Part shown: positions 1-7,046 of the stretch, piece by piece
Layout: each line of letters starts with the position of its first letter
Numbering within the stretch: the first letter of the stretch is position 1
From: Maribacter sp. 4G9
GTDB taxonomy: Bacteria > Bacteroidota > Bacteroidia > Flavobacteriales > Flavobacteriaceae
DNA length: 52,085 nt
NCBI RefSeq assembly: GCF_002742265.1
Contig: NZ_MDGL01000006.1
Location: 1-52,085, forward strand
Direction: 5' to 3'
Translations under genes and position numbers: made by a program
The notes under the pieces: model-generated
The model's input: only the letters and a program-made list of their open reading frames with translations
Database searches by the model: none
What the model was told of the DNA's origin: nothing

Positions 1-1
1 C

Positions 2-169
2 AAGGCATGGCTTAGGGGGATGCACCACCACGTGGGGGACCTACAGGACTATCTCGACGAATATTGCTACAGGTTCAACCGCAGCTTCATGAAGGAGGGC
101 ATATTCGACAACCTGATGCTCAGGATGGTAAATACCCCGCCATGCTATATCAAAAATATTAGTGGTTAA
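2..169 (+). CDS. IS1595-family transposase, C-terminal fragment (runs off the left edge)
   Basis: The frame is open from base 2 and ends at TAA 167-169, giving about 55 residues. The peptide contains HHHVGDLQDYLDEYCYRFNRS, followed by a Phe/Met-rich tail. The YLDE-YCYRFNR stretch is characteristic of the end of IS1595-type (ISXO2-like, DDE/N fold) transposases. The codons are visibly GC-richer than those of the neighbouring genes, as expected for mobile DNA. The N-terminal and catalytic parts lie outside the window, so activity cannot be judged. The right end of the element should lie within a few tens of bases of the stop, but the inverted repeat cannot be confirmed without the left end. Confidence 0.8.
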   Translation, partial: KAWLRGMHHHVGDLQDYLDEYCYRFNRSFMKEGIFDNLMLRMVNTPPCYIKNISG

Positions 170-177
170 ATGCCTAA

Positions 178-462
178 GTCAATAATTCTAATTACAATAT
201 TTCCAATATTGTATTAAAAACTTCCGAAAATACGGATAGTCTGGTTATCGAACTTTTAAAACCGGAAGAATCCAAATCGGGATTTCTAAAAATGGGGTAC
301 GCCAAAAAGGATGGGAGTTATGTATTGGAATATACCAAAGGAGGCGTTGAAAAATTTGAAACCGTTGGAGGATATTACAGTAACGGGATTTCCCTGTTGG
401 ATTTTATGCGTATTAAAATACAAAAGGATACGGCCTTGATTGATTTTGGTACATATCCTTAG
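178..462 (+). pseudogene. C-terminal remnant of a hypothetical gene, truncated next to the insertion sequence
   Basis: Directly after the transposase there is an open frame from 178 (preceded in frame by TAA at 175-177) to TAG at 460-462. It has no plausible start codon near its beginning. The roughly 94-residue product is charged, includes SGFLKMGYAKKDGSYVLEYT, and ends in LIDFGTYP. Codon usage is ordinary for this genome. The simplest reading is the 3' end of a host gene whose front was displaced or removed when the element inserted or recombined. I do not recognise the protein family. Confidence 0.45.
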
Positions 463-536
463 GGATAGAATTTTATATCAACAATTTTGGTTGAAAACTG
501 TGCTTTGTACAGGAGGGAAAATAAGGGTTAATATCG

Positions 537-544
537 TAATTTTG
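537..544 (+). promoter_or_regulatory. Probable -7 promoter element for purL
   Basis: TAATTTTG matches the Bacteroidota -7 consensus TAnnTTTG exactly. It sits 32 bp upstream of the preferred purL ATG (577), which would give a leader of roughly 25-30 nt. No convincing -33 TTTG lies at the usual distance; the nearest, at 504-507, is too far upstream. Confidence 0.45.
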
Positions 545-576
545 CCTTTTCCTTTTTGCATAAGAAACGTACTGAT

Positions 577-3500
577 ATGATTCACTTTTTTGGAAACCCG
601 GCAACTAAGATTTTTGCCGTCCAAACCACCCAGGAAATTACGCTGGAAAACGAACAAAAATTAAGTTGGTTATTTGGAAACCAACCTAAACTCAATGTGG
701 CGTCGTTGGACGCCTTTTTTGTTGGCCCTCGCGCCGCTATGATTACCCCTTGGAGTACAAATGCCGTGGAAATTACCCAAAACATGGGCATTCCGGATAT
801 ACTTAGAATTGAGGAGTTCCATGCTGTTTCCGGGAACTTTGCCAATTTTGACCCGATGCTTTCCCAAAAATATGAGGGTATTGGTCAGTCCATCTATGAT
901 ATCAACATACAGCCCGAACCTATTTTGGAAATCGAGGACATTGCAGCCTACAATCAAAAGGAAGGCTTGGCCCTAAGTGATGAGGAAGTAACTTATTTGG
1001 AGGGACTTTCCGAGCGAATGGGAAGAAAGTTGACTGATTCCGAAGTATTTGGTTTCAGCCAGGTAAACTCGGAACATTGTAGGCATAAAATTTTCAACGG
1101 CACCTTCATCATCGACGGAAAGGAAATGCCAACGAGCTTATTCAAACTCATTAAAAAAACGTCCCAAGAGCATCCCAACGATATTGTATCGGCCTATAAG
1201 GATAATGTGGCCTTCCTAAAAGGGCCCAAAGCGATACAGTTTGCACCAAAAACAGCCGATAAGCCCGACTTTTATGAAGAAAAGGAATTTGATTCGGTTA
1301 TTTCCCTAAAAGCGGAGACCCATAATTTTCCCACCACCGTTGAACCCTTTAACGGGGCGGCAACAGGTTCAGGAGGGGAGATCAGGGACCGTCTTGCAGG
1401 TGGAAAAGGGTCACTCCCTTTAGCGGGCACGGCGGTGTATATGACAGCCTTCTCAAGATTGGAAAAAGACAGGCCCTGGGAAAAGGCTATGCCAGAGCGG
1501 GAATGGTTGTACCAAACTCCCATGGACATTTTGATCAAAGCTTCCAACGGAGCATCTGATTTTGGGAATAAGTTTGGTCAGCCTTTAATCGCTGGATCTG
1601 TACTTACTTTTGAGCATGACGAAAAATATTCCCTCAACGGCTCTGAAGCCCGAAGATTGGGTTATGATAAAGTTATTATGCAGGCCGGGGGAATCGGTTA
1701 TGGGAAGGCCCAACAGGCTTTGAAGGATACACCGGAAAAAGGCGATAAAATAGTTATGCTTGGAGGTGACAACTATAGAATTGGAATGGGTGGGGCAGCC
1801 GTATCCAGTGCGGATACAGGGGAATTCAGTTCTGCTATAGAATTGAACGCCGTACAACGTTCCAATCCAGAAATGCAGAAGAGAGCCGCCAACGCGATAC
1901 GGGGCATGGTGGAAAGTGATAACAACAGTATCGTTTCCATTCACGACCATGGTGCCGGGGGACATCTTAACTGCCTTTCCGAACTGGTGGAGGAAACCGG
2001 GGGAAAAATCGATCTGGATAAATTACCCGTGGGCGACCCTACCCTATCGGCAAAGGAACTCATCGGCAACGAATCCCAGGAACGTATGGGATTGGTAATT
2101 GGAAAGGACAATGCGGCTCTTTTGAAACGAATAGCCGATCGCGAGCGATCACCCATGTACGAAGTGGGGGATGTTACCGATGATGACCGTTTTACCTTTG
2201 AGTCGGCCACAACAGGGGCCAAGCCTATGGATGTTAAGCTCAGTGATATTTTTGGGAGTTCCCCAAAAACCTATATGAAAGATGTCACCGTAAGAAGGTC
2301 TTATAAAAATCCTGAGTATTCATTGGAACATTTCCATGAGTATCTAGATCAAATTTTACAGCTGGAGGCCGTGGGATGTAAAGACTGGTTGACCAATAAA
2401 GTAGACCGTTGTGTGGGCGGGCGCGTGGCCAAACAGCAATGTGCGGGACCTTTACAATTGCCATTGAACAACGTGGGTGTTATGGCCTTGGATTTCAAAG
2501 GAAAGGAAGGTATAGCTACCAGTATAGGCCACTCCCCTATTTCAGGATTGATTGATCCTTCTGCGGGGAGCAAGAATAGTATTGCGGAAGCACTGACAAA
2601 TATTATCTGGGCACCGTTGAAAGATGGTTTAAAATCGGTTTCCCTTTCGGCCAACTGGATGTGGCCCTGCAAAAACGAAGGTGAGGATGCCAGACTATAC
2701 GAGGCCGTACAGGCAGTTTCCGACTTTTCAATCGCCTTGGGCATCAACGTACCTACCGGAAAGGATTCCCTTTCCATGAAACAAAAATATACCGATGGCG
2801 ACGTCATTGCGCCTGGTACCGTAGTTATTTCCGCTGCGGCCAATTGCAACGATATTACCAAAGTAGTGGAACCCGTGTTTCAGAAAAACGGAGGTTCCAT
2901 ATACTATATCAACCTGTCCAGGGATGCTTATAAATTAGGAGGCTCATCCTTTTCACAAGTTCGCAATGCAATTGGTTCCGAAGCACCCACCATTAAAAAC
3001 GATGAATATTTTAAATCGGTTTTTGACTTGATTCAAACCTTGATTCAAAACGAACAAATCCTTGCGGGACACGACGTTGCATCGGGAGGTTTAATCACTA
3101 CATTGTTGGAAATGTGTTTTGCCGATACCGATCTGGGTGCCCAACTGGACCTTTCCGATTTGGGGGAAGCAGATACCATAAAACTGCTGTTTTCCGAAAA
3201 TGCGGGAATTGTATTCCAGCTTCGGGATAATTTGGTGGAAAAATTATTGGTCGATGCCGATATCGATGTCAAGAAAATAGGAAACGTAACCGATACGCAG
3301 GAACTGACCCTGAAGAATGGCGGTATGGAAATGGGATTGAACATTGCATCACTGCGCAATACATGGTTCAGGACTTCCTATCTCTTGGATACTAAACAAA
3401 CTTCGAACGGACTTGCCAAGGACCGCTACGATAATTACAAGGTGCAACCCTTAAAATATACATTTCCGAATTCAGAAAACATAAAACTCCCTAGTCGATC

Positions 3501-4269
3501 ATTAAGAGAAGGGCAGGCAAGACCTAAGGCTGCCATCCTTAGGGAAAAAGGTAGCAATTCTGAAAGGGAAATGGCCAATGCCATGTATTTGGCAGGATTT
3601 GATGTAAAAGATGTTCATATGACGGATTTGATAACTGGCAGGGAAACCTTGGAGGATATTCAGTTTTTAGGCGCCGTTGGTGGCTTTTCAAATTCGGATG
3701 TATTGGGAAGTGCCAAAGGATGGGCCGGAGCTATCAAATACAATAAAAAGGCCAACAAGGTGATAAAAGACTTTTTTGCAAGACCAGATACCTTATCCGT
3801 TGGAATCTGTAACGGTTGCCAGTTGTTTATGGAATTGGATTTGATTAATCCGGAACACGATACACACGGAAAGATGACCTACAACGATTCCCACAAACAT
3901 GAAAGTAACTTTACTTCGGTTAAAATAGAGGAAAACAACTCGGTCATGCTTTCTACCTTGGCCGGTGCAACCCTAGGGGTTTGGATTTCCCATGGCGAAG
4001 GGAAGTTTAAACTTCCCTTATCCGAAGAAAATTATCATATCGTTGCCAAGTACGGTTATGAAGGCTATCCCGCAAATCCTAACGGTAGTGACTACAATAC
4101 GGCCATGCTTTGCGATAAAACGGGAAGACATTTGGTAACCATGCCACATATTGAGCGTTCTACGTTCCCGTGGAACTGGGCTTTCTATCCTTCGGATAGA
4201 AAAGATGAAGTTTCTCCGTGGCTGGAAGCTTTTGTGAATGCAAGGAAGTGGATAGCTAGTAATAATTAA
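577..4269 (+). CDS. purL: Phosphoribosylformylglycinamidine synthase (FGAM synthase)
   Basis: This enzyme catalyses the fourth step of de novo purine synthesis: ATP- and glutamine-dependent conversion of FGAR to FGAM in the cytoplasm. It is the large single-chain form (1,230 aa). An N-terminal linker domain precedes two AIRS-like halves (motifs such as SLKAETHNFPTTVEPFNGAATG near residues 250-275). A C-terminal class I glutamine amidotransferase domain carries the nucleophile Cys1078 in GICNGCQ and the His1191/Glu1193 pair in PHIERSTFP, and the protein is complete to the end. An in-frame TTG at 556 lies upstream, but ATG 577 (MIHFFGNP) is the normal start for flavobacterial PurL and is used here. 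The gene stands alone between its own -7 box and a strong terminator. Confidence 0.97.
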   Translation: MIHFFGNPATKIFAVQTTQEITLENEQKLSWLFGNQPKLNVASLDAFFVGPRAAMITPWSTNAVEITQNMGIPDILRIEEFHAVSGNFANFDPMLSQKYEGIGQSIYDINIQPEPILEIEDIAAYNQKEGLALSDEEVTYLEGLSERMGRKLTDSEVFGFSQVNSEHCRHKIFNGTFIIDGKEMPTSLFKLIKKTSQEHPNDIVSAYKDNVAFLKGPKAIQFAPKTADKPDFYEEKEFDSVISLKAETHNFPTTVEPFNGAATGSGGEIRDRLAGGKGSLPLAGTAVYMTAFSRLEKDRPWEKAMPEREWLYQTPMDILIKASNGASDFGNKFGQPLIAGSVLTFEHDEKYSLNGSEARRLGYDKVIMQAGGIGYGKAQQALKDTPEKGDKIVMLGGDNYRIGMGGAAVSSADTGEFSSAIELNAVQRSNPEMQKRAANAIRGMVESDNNSIVSIHDHGAGGHLNCLSELVEETGGKIDLDKLPVGDPTLSAKELIGNESQERMGLVIGKDNAALLKRIADRERSPMYEVGDVTDDDRFTFESATTGAKPMDVKLSDIFGSSPKTYMKDVTVRRSYKNPEYSLEHFHEYLDQILQLEAVGCKDWLTNKVDRCVGGRVAKQQCAGPLQLPLNNVGVMALDFKGKEGIATSIGHSPISGLIDPSAGSKNSIAEALTNIIWAPLKDGLKSVSLSANWMWPCKNEGEDARLYEAVQAVSDFSIALGINVPTGKDSLSMKQKYTDGDVIAPGTVVISAAANCNDITKVVEPVFQKNGGSIYYINLSRDAYKLGGSSFSQVRNAIGSEAPTIKNDEYFKSVFDLIQTLIQNEQILAGHDVASGGLITTLLEMCFADTDLGAQLDLSDLGEADTIKLLFSENAGIVFQLRDNLVEKLLVDADIDVKKIGNVTDTQELTLKNGGMEMGLNIASLRNTWFRTSYLLDTKQTSNGLAKDRYDNYKVQPLKYTFPNSENIKLPSRSLREGQARPKAAILREKGSNSEREMANAMYLAGFDVKDVHMTDLITGRETLEDIQFLGAVGGFSNSDVLGSAKGWAGAIKYNKKANKVIKDFFARPDTLSVGICNGCQLFMELDLINPEHDTHGKMTYNDSHKHESNFTSVKIEENNSVMLSTLAGATLGVWISHGEGKFKLPLSEENYHIVAKYGYEGYPANPNGSDYNTAMLCDKTGRHLVTMPHIERSTFPWNWAFYPSDRKDEVSPWLEAFVNARKWIASNN

Positions 4270-4292
4270 GGGCAAATACTAATAAATACTTG

Positions 4293-4323
4293 AAGGGGCT
4301 TTTAAAAAAAGCCCCTTTTGTTT
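4293..4323 (+). terminator. Rho-independent terminator after purL
   Basis: An 11-bp perfect stem (AAGGGGCTTTT at 4293-4303 pairing with AAAAGCCCCTT at 4307-4317) with a 3-nt loop is followed by a T-rich tract. It lies 24 bp past the purL stop. Confidence 0.88.
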
Positions 4324-4419
4324 TACCATATTCACATTTATTAACAAGTATTTTTAAGATAGCCTATTTAGAATACCGAGTTCTTTCACTATTTTGCAAG
4401 AAAGATTTATAAAAAGACT

Positions 4420-6189
4420 ATGCAAAAAGTTACCCGCCTATTCGATTTTCCATATTATCAATTGGAAAACTATCCTTTGGAAAAATCACTCGTTACCAAA
4501 TACGATGGAAAATGGATGACTACCTCCACGAAGGAATACATTGAAAAAGCAAATACCATAAGCCGTGGATTATTGAGACTTGGGGTACGACCAAATGATA
4601 AAATTGCGATTATCTCCATGACCAATCGCACGGAGTGGAACATTATGGATATAGGGGTATTACAGTTAGGAGCACAAACTGTACCCATTTATCCCACTAT
4701 ATCCGAAGAAGATTACGAATATGTTTTGAACCATTCCGAGGCAACCTATTGTTTTGTTTCCTGTGCGGAAGTGTTGGCCAAGGTAAATACGATAAAACCG
4801 GAATTAAAACACTTGAAAGGTGTCTATAGTTTCGATACCCTAAAAGATTGTGACAATTGGCAGGCGGTTTTGGACTTGGGAAAAGACGACACCAACCAAC
4901 CAGAAGTGGACAAACGCAAGGAACAGGTCAATGCCAATGACTTGGCCACCTTAATATATACCTCTGGAACCACTGGGAGACCCAAGGGTGTCATGCTGTC
5001 CCATGACAATATTGTTTCCAATGTGATAGCTAGTGAAAAAAGGGTACCCTTCAAGGCAGGGGCCAGCGCCCTGAGCTTTCTGCCGGTCTGCCACATTTTT
5101 GAACGGATGATTTTATACCTATACCAATATTGTAGTATAGAAATTCACTTTGCCGAAGGCTTGGATAAAATAAGTGATAATATTAAGGAGGTAAGACCAA
5201 ACGTAATGACGGTCGTGCCAAGATTATTGGAAAAAGTCTATGACGCCATTATCGCAAAGGGAAGCGCCTTAACAGGTATAAAGAAAAAGCTCTTCTTTTG
5301 GGCGGTATCGATAGGACTTAAGTTTGAACCCTATGGTGCCAATGGGTGGTGGTACGAACAACAGCTAAAATTGGCCCGAAAATTAATTTTCAGCAAATGG
5401 CAAGAAGGACTCGGTGGTAATCTGACCACAATGGTCTCGGGCAGTGCGGCCCTTCAACCGCGCTTAAGCAGGGTTTTTGGTGCGGCAGGCATCCCTGTAA
5501 TGGAAGGATACGGACTTACGGAAACGTCCCCGGTTATCTCGGTAAACCAAGAAAAAGGGGGTGAATGGAGAATCGGTACCGTTGGCAAGGTCATTGAGAA
5601 GGTAGAGGTCAAGATTGCCGATGATGGCGAAATCCTGTGCAAAGGCCCCAATGTGATGTTGGGCTATTACAAGGATACCGAAAAATCAGATGAAGTATTG
5701 AAAAATGGATATTTCCATACGGGCGATATCGGTGAAATTGATTCCGATGGATTTCTGAGAATAACCGACCGTAAAAAGGAAATGTTCAAAACGTCCGGAG
5801 GTAAATATGTAGCCCCGCAGCTATTGGAAAACAGATTCAAACAATCCCGATTCATAGAACAGATTATGGTGGTGGGAGAAGGGGAAAGAATGCCTGCGGC
5901 ACTGATCCAACCAGATTTTGCCTACCTGCACCAATGGGCTACCAAGAAAGGCCTCACGATACCAGAAAATTCAGATATCATCTTAAACCCCGTGGTACTG
6001 GAACAGTTTCAAACCGAAGTGGATCTGGCCAATGAGCAATTTGCCAAATGGGAAAAAGTAAAGCAATTTAGGCTTACCCCAGAAGTTTGGAGCATAGAGG
6101 GCGGTCACCTCACCCCTACTATGAAACTTAGAAGGAAAATAGTAAAGGAGAAATACATCGACCTGTACAATGACATTTACGGGCATTGA
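4420..6189 (+). CDS. Long-chain fatty acid-CoA ligase (AMP-forming)
   Basis: This enzyme activates free fatty acids to acyl-CoA via an acyl-adenylate. It is 589 aa, a normal length for Bacteroidota long-chain acyl-CoA synthetases. Visible signatures are the P-loop YTSGTTGRPKGVMLSH (about residue 180), the adenylate motif GYGLTETSPV (about 365), and TGDIGEIDSDGFLRITDRKK with the downstream hinge and catalytic Lys region FKTSGGKYVAP (about 435-465). No membrane segment or signal is seen. It lies just upstream of the MarR/fadNAE genes and probably feeds that pathway; fadD would be the functional analogue. No exact TAnnTTTG box precedes it. Confidence 0.93.
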   Translation: MQKVTRLFDFPYYQLENYPLEKSLVTKYDGKWMTTSTKEYIEKANTISRGLLRLGVRPNDKIAIISMTNRTEWNIMDIGVLQLGAQTVPIYPTISEEDYEYVLNHSEATYCFVSCAEVLAKVNTIKPELKHLKGVYSFDTLKDCDNWQAVLDLGKDDTNQPEVDKRKEQVNANDLATLIYTSGTTGRPKGVMLSHDNIVSNVIASEKRVPFKAGASALSFLPVCHIFERMILYLYQYCSIEIHFAEGLDKISDNIKEVRPNVMTVVPRLLEKVYDAIIAKGSALTGIKKKLFFWAVSIGLKFEPYGANGWWYEQQLKLARKLIFSKWQEGLGGNLTTMVSGSAALQPRLSRVFGAAGIPVMEGYGLTETSPVISVNQEKGGEWRIGTVGKVIEKVEVKIADDGEILCKGPNVMLGYYKDTEKSDEVLKNGYFHTGDIGEIDSDGFLRITDRKKEMFKTSGGKYVAPQLLENRFKQSRFIEQIMVVGEGERMPAALIQPDFAYLHQWATKKGLTIPENSDIILNPVVLEQFQTEVDLANEQFAKWEKVKQFRLTPEVWSIEGGHLTPTMKLRRKIVKEKYIDLYNDIYGH

Positions 6190-6214
6190 ATATCAATATT
6201 AATTTCGGTTGAAA

Positions 6215-6466
6215 ATGGCATTTGAAAAATACAGTACCGAATAATTAAAAAAACGCAACAAAATTATTCTTGGGATAATGGTTTTTGGAGTCTTTTTAAT
6301 GGCCCTAATAATTGGATATGAATTGGTCCGATTCTCTAGGGGTGAGGACATGAAGCTGATTTATTTTGTCCCAACGGTGCTTTGTCCGCTATTTGTGGTT
6401 ATTCCAATGCTCTTAAGTGCATTTGTCAGTAAAGAGATAAAAAAGCGAGAAAAAGAAAAGGCCTAA
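6215..6466 (+). pseudogene. Small membrane protein gene interrupted by an in-frame TAA (possible restart at 6278)
   Basis: From ATG 6215 the frame encodes MAFEKYSTE, then TAA (6242-6244). In the same frame it continues LKKRNKIILGIMVFGVF and on to a stop at 6464-6466, with two predicted membrane segments and a basic, charged C-terminus (KEIKKREKEKA). The joined 83-codon product reads as one natural small membrane protein: a short acidic head, a charged LKKR turn, then a hydrophobic segment. This suggests that TAA replaced a sense codon such as CAA, GAA or AAA. A 62-aa protein could still be made from ATG 6278, but that start lies inside the first membrane helix. No known family is assigned. 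Confidence 0.55.
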
Positions 6467-6521
6467 TCCCATCCTTTTACGAAACAAGAATACACCCCAC
6501 AACACAGAAACATTTTCAATG

Positions 6522-6545
6522 ATTTATTATGCATGCATAATAAAT
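6522..6545. promoter_or_regulatory. 24-bp perfect palindrome, probable operator of the MarR regulator and fad operon
   Basis: The sequence is perfectly self-complementary over 24 bp around the centre 6533/6534, with core TTATTATGCATGCATAATAA. It ends 6 bp before the -7 box at 6551, so a dimer bound here would cover the -33/-10 region and block the polymerase. MarR proteins typically bind AT-rich palindromes of about 16-20 bp in their own promoters. I saw no second copy elsewhere in the window. Confidence 0.7.
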
Positions 6546-6550
6546 TTTTA

Positions 6551-6558
6551 TATATTTG
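6551..6558 (+). promoter_or_regulatory. -7 promoter element for marR-fadNAE
   Basis: TATATTTG matches TAnnTTTG exactly, 19 bp before the marR ATG. No TTTG is present at the -33 position, which is occupied by the palindrome. Confidence 0.6.
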
Positions 6559-6577
6559 GTAACCAACTAAAAATTTT

Positions 6578-7030
6578 ATGAAGGAGGTTACCATTGATTA
6601 TGCGCTTAGGGCTACATGGCAGGCGGTGGCAAGGATGTACAATGAGGAGGCTAAAAATTTTGAGACCACTATGGCCGTTGGCTTTACCTTATTGAGTATC
6701 GATCCAAAAACAGGTACCCCTTCAACTTCTTTGGGGCCCAAAATGGGCATGGAGGCAACAAGTTTATCCAGAATACTTAAAAGTATGGAAGAAAAAGGCT
6801 TGATCCAGAGAAAACCGAATCCGGCAGACGGACGCGGGGTACTGATACATTTAACGGATTTTGGACTGGAAAAACGAAAGGATTCCAAGGATGTCGTACT
6901 ACGATTCAATGAAGTTGTTAAAAATCAAGTATCCGAGGAAAAGTTAAAACACTTTTTTGAAGTGACCGATACCATTAACAAACTTATCATGGACAAGAAA
7001 ATTTATACTAAAGACACAACAAAAAACTAA
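6578..7030 (+). CDS. MarR-family winged-helix transcriptional regulator
   Basis: A 150-aa cytoplasmic DNA-binding protein and the likely autoregulated repressor of the beta-oxidation operon that follows. The winged-helix core includes GMEATSLSRILKSMEEKGLI (recognition helix, about residues 58-77) and the wing RKPNPADGRGVLIHLTDFG (about 79-97), both typical of MarR. Long helices at each end would form the dimer interface. It ends 16 bp before fadN on the same strand. The ligand is unknown; an acyl-CoA or fatty acid is an inference from the operon content. An AAGGAGG at 6581-6587 lies inside codons 2-4 rather than upstream of the ATG, so it is not used as a ribosome site for this start. Confidence 0.9.
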   Translation: MKEVTIDYALRATWQAVARMYNEEAKNFETTMAVGFTLLSIDPKTGTPSTSLGPKMGMEATSLSRILKSMEEKGLIQRKPNPADGRGVLIHLTDFGLEKRKDSKDVVLRFNEVVKNQVSEEKLKHFFEVTDTINKLIMDKKIYTKDTTKN

Positions 7031-7046
7031 ATACAGCATAAAACAG

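Noticed and set aside
2349..2861. 170-codon minus-strand frame inside purL
   Set aside because: It is antisense to the well-conserved PurL AIRS domain and has no independent support.
6581..6587. AAGGAGG as ribosome-binding site for an alternative marR start
   Set aside because: It lies inside codons 2-4. The only in-frame codon at the right distance is ATT, and Bacteroidota rarely depend on such sites.
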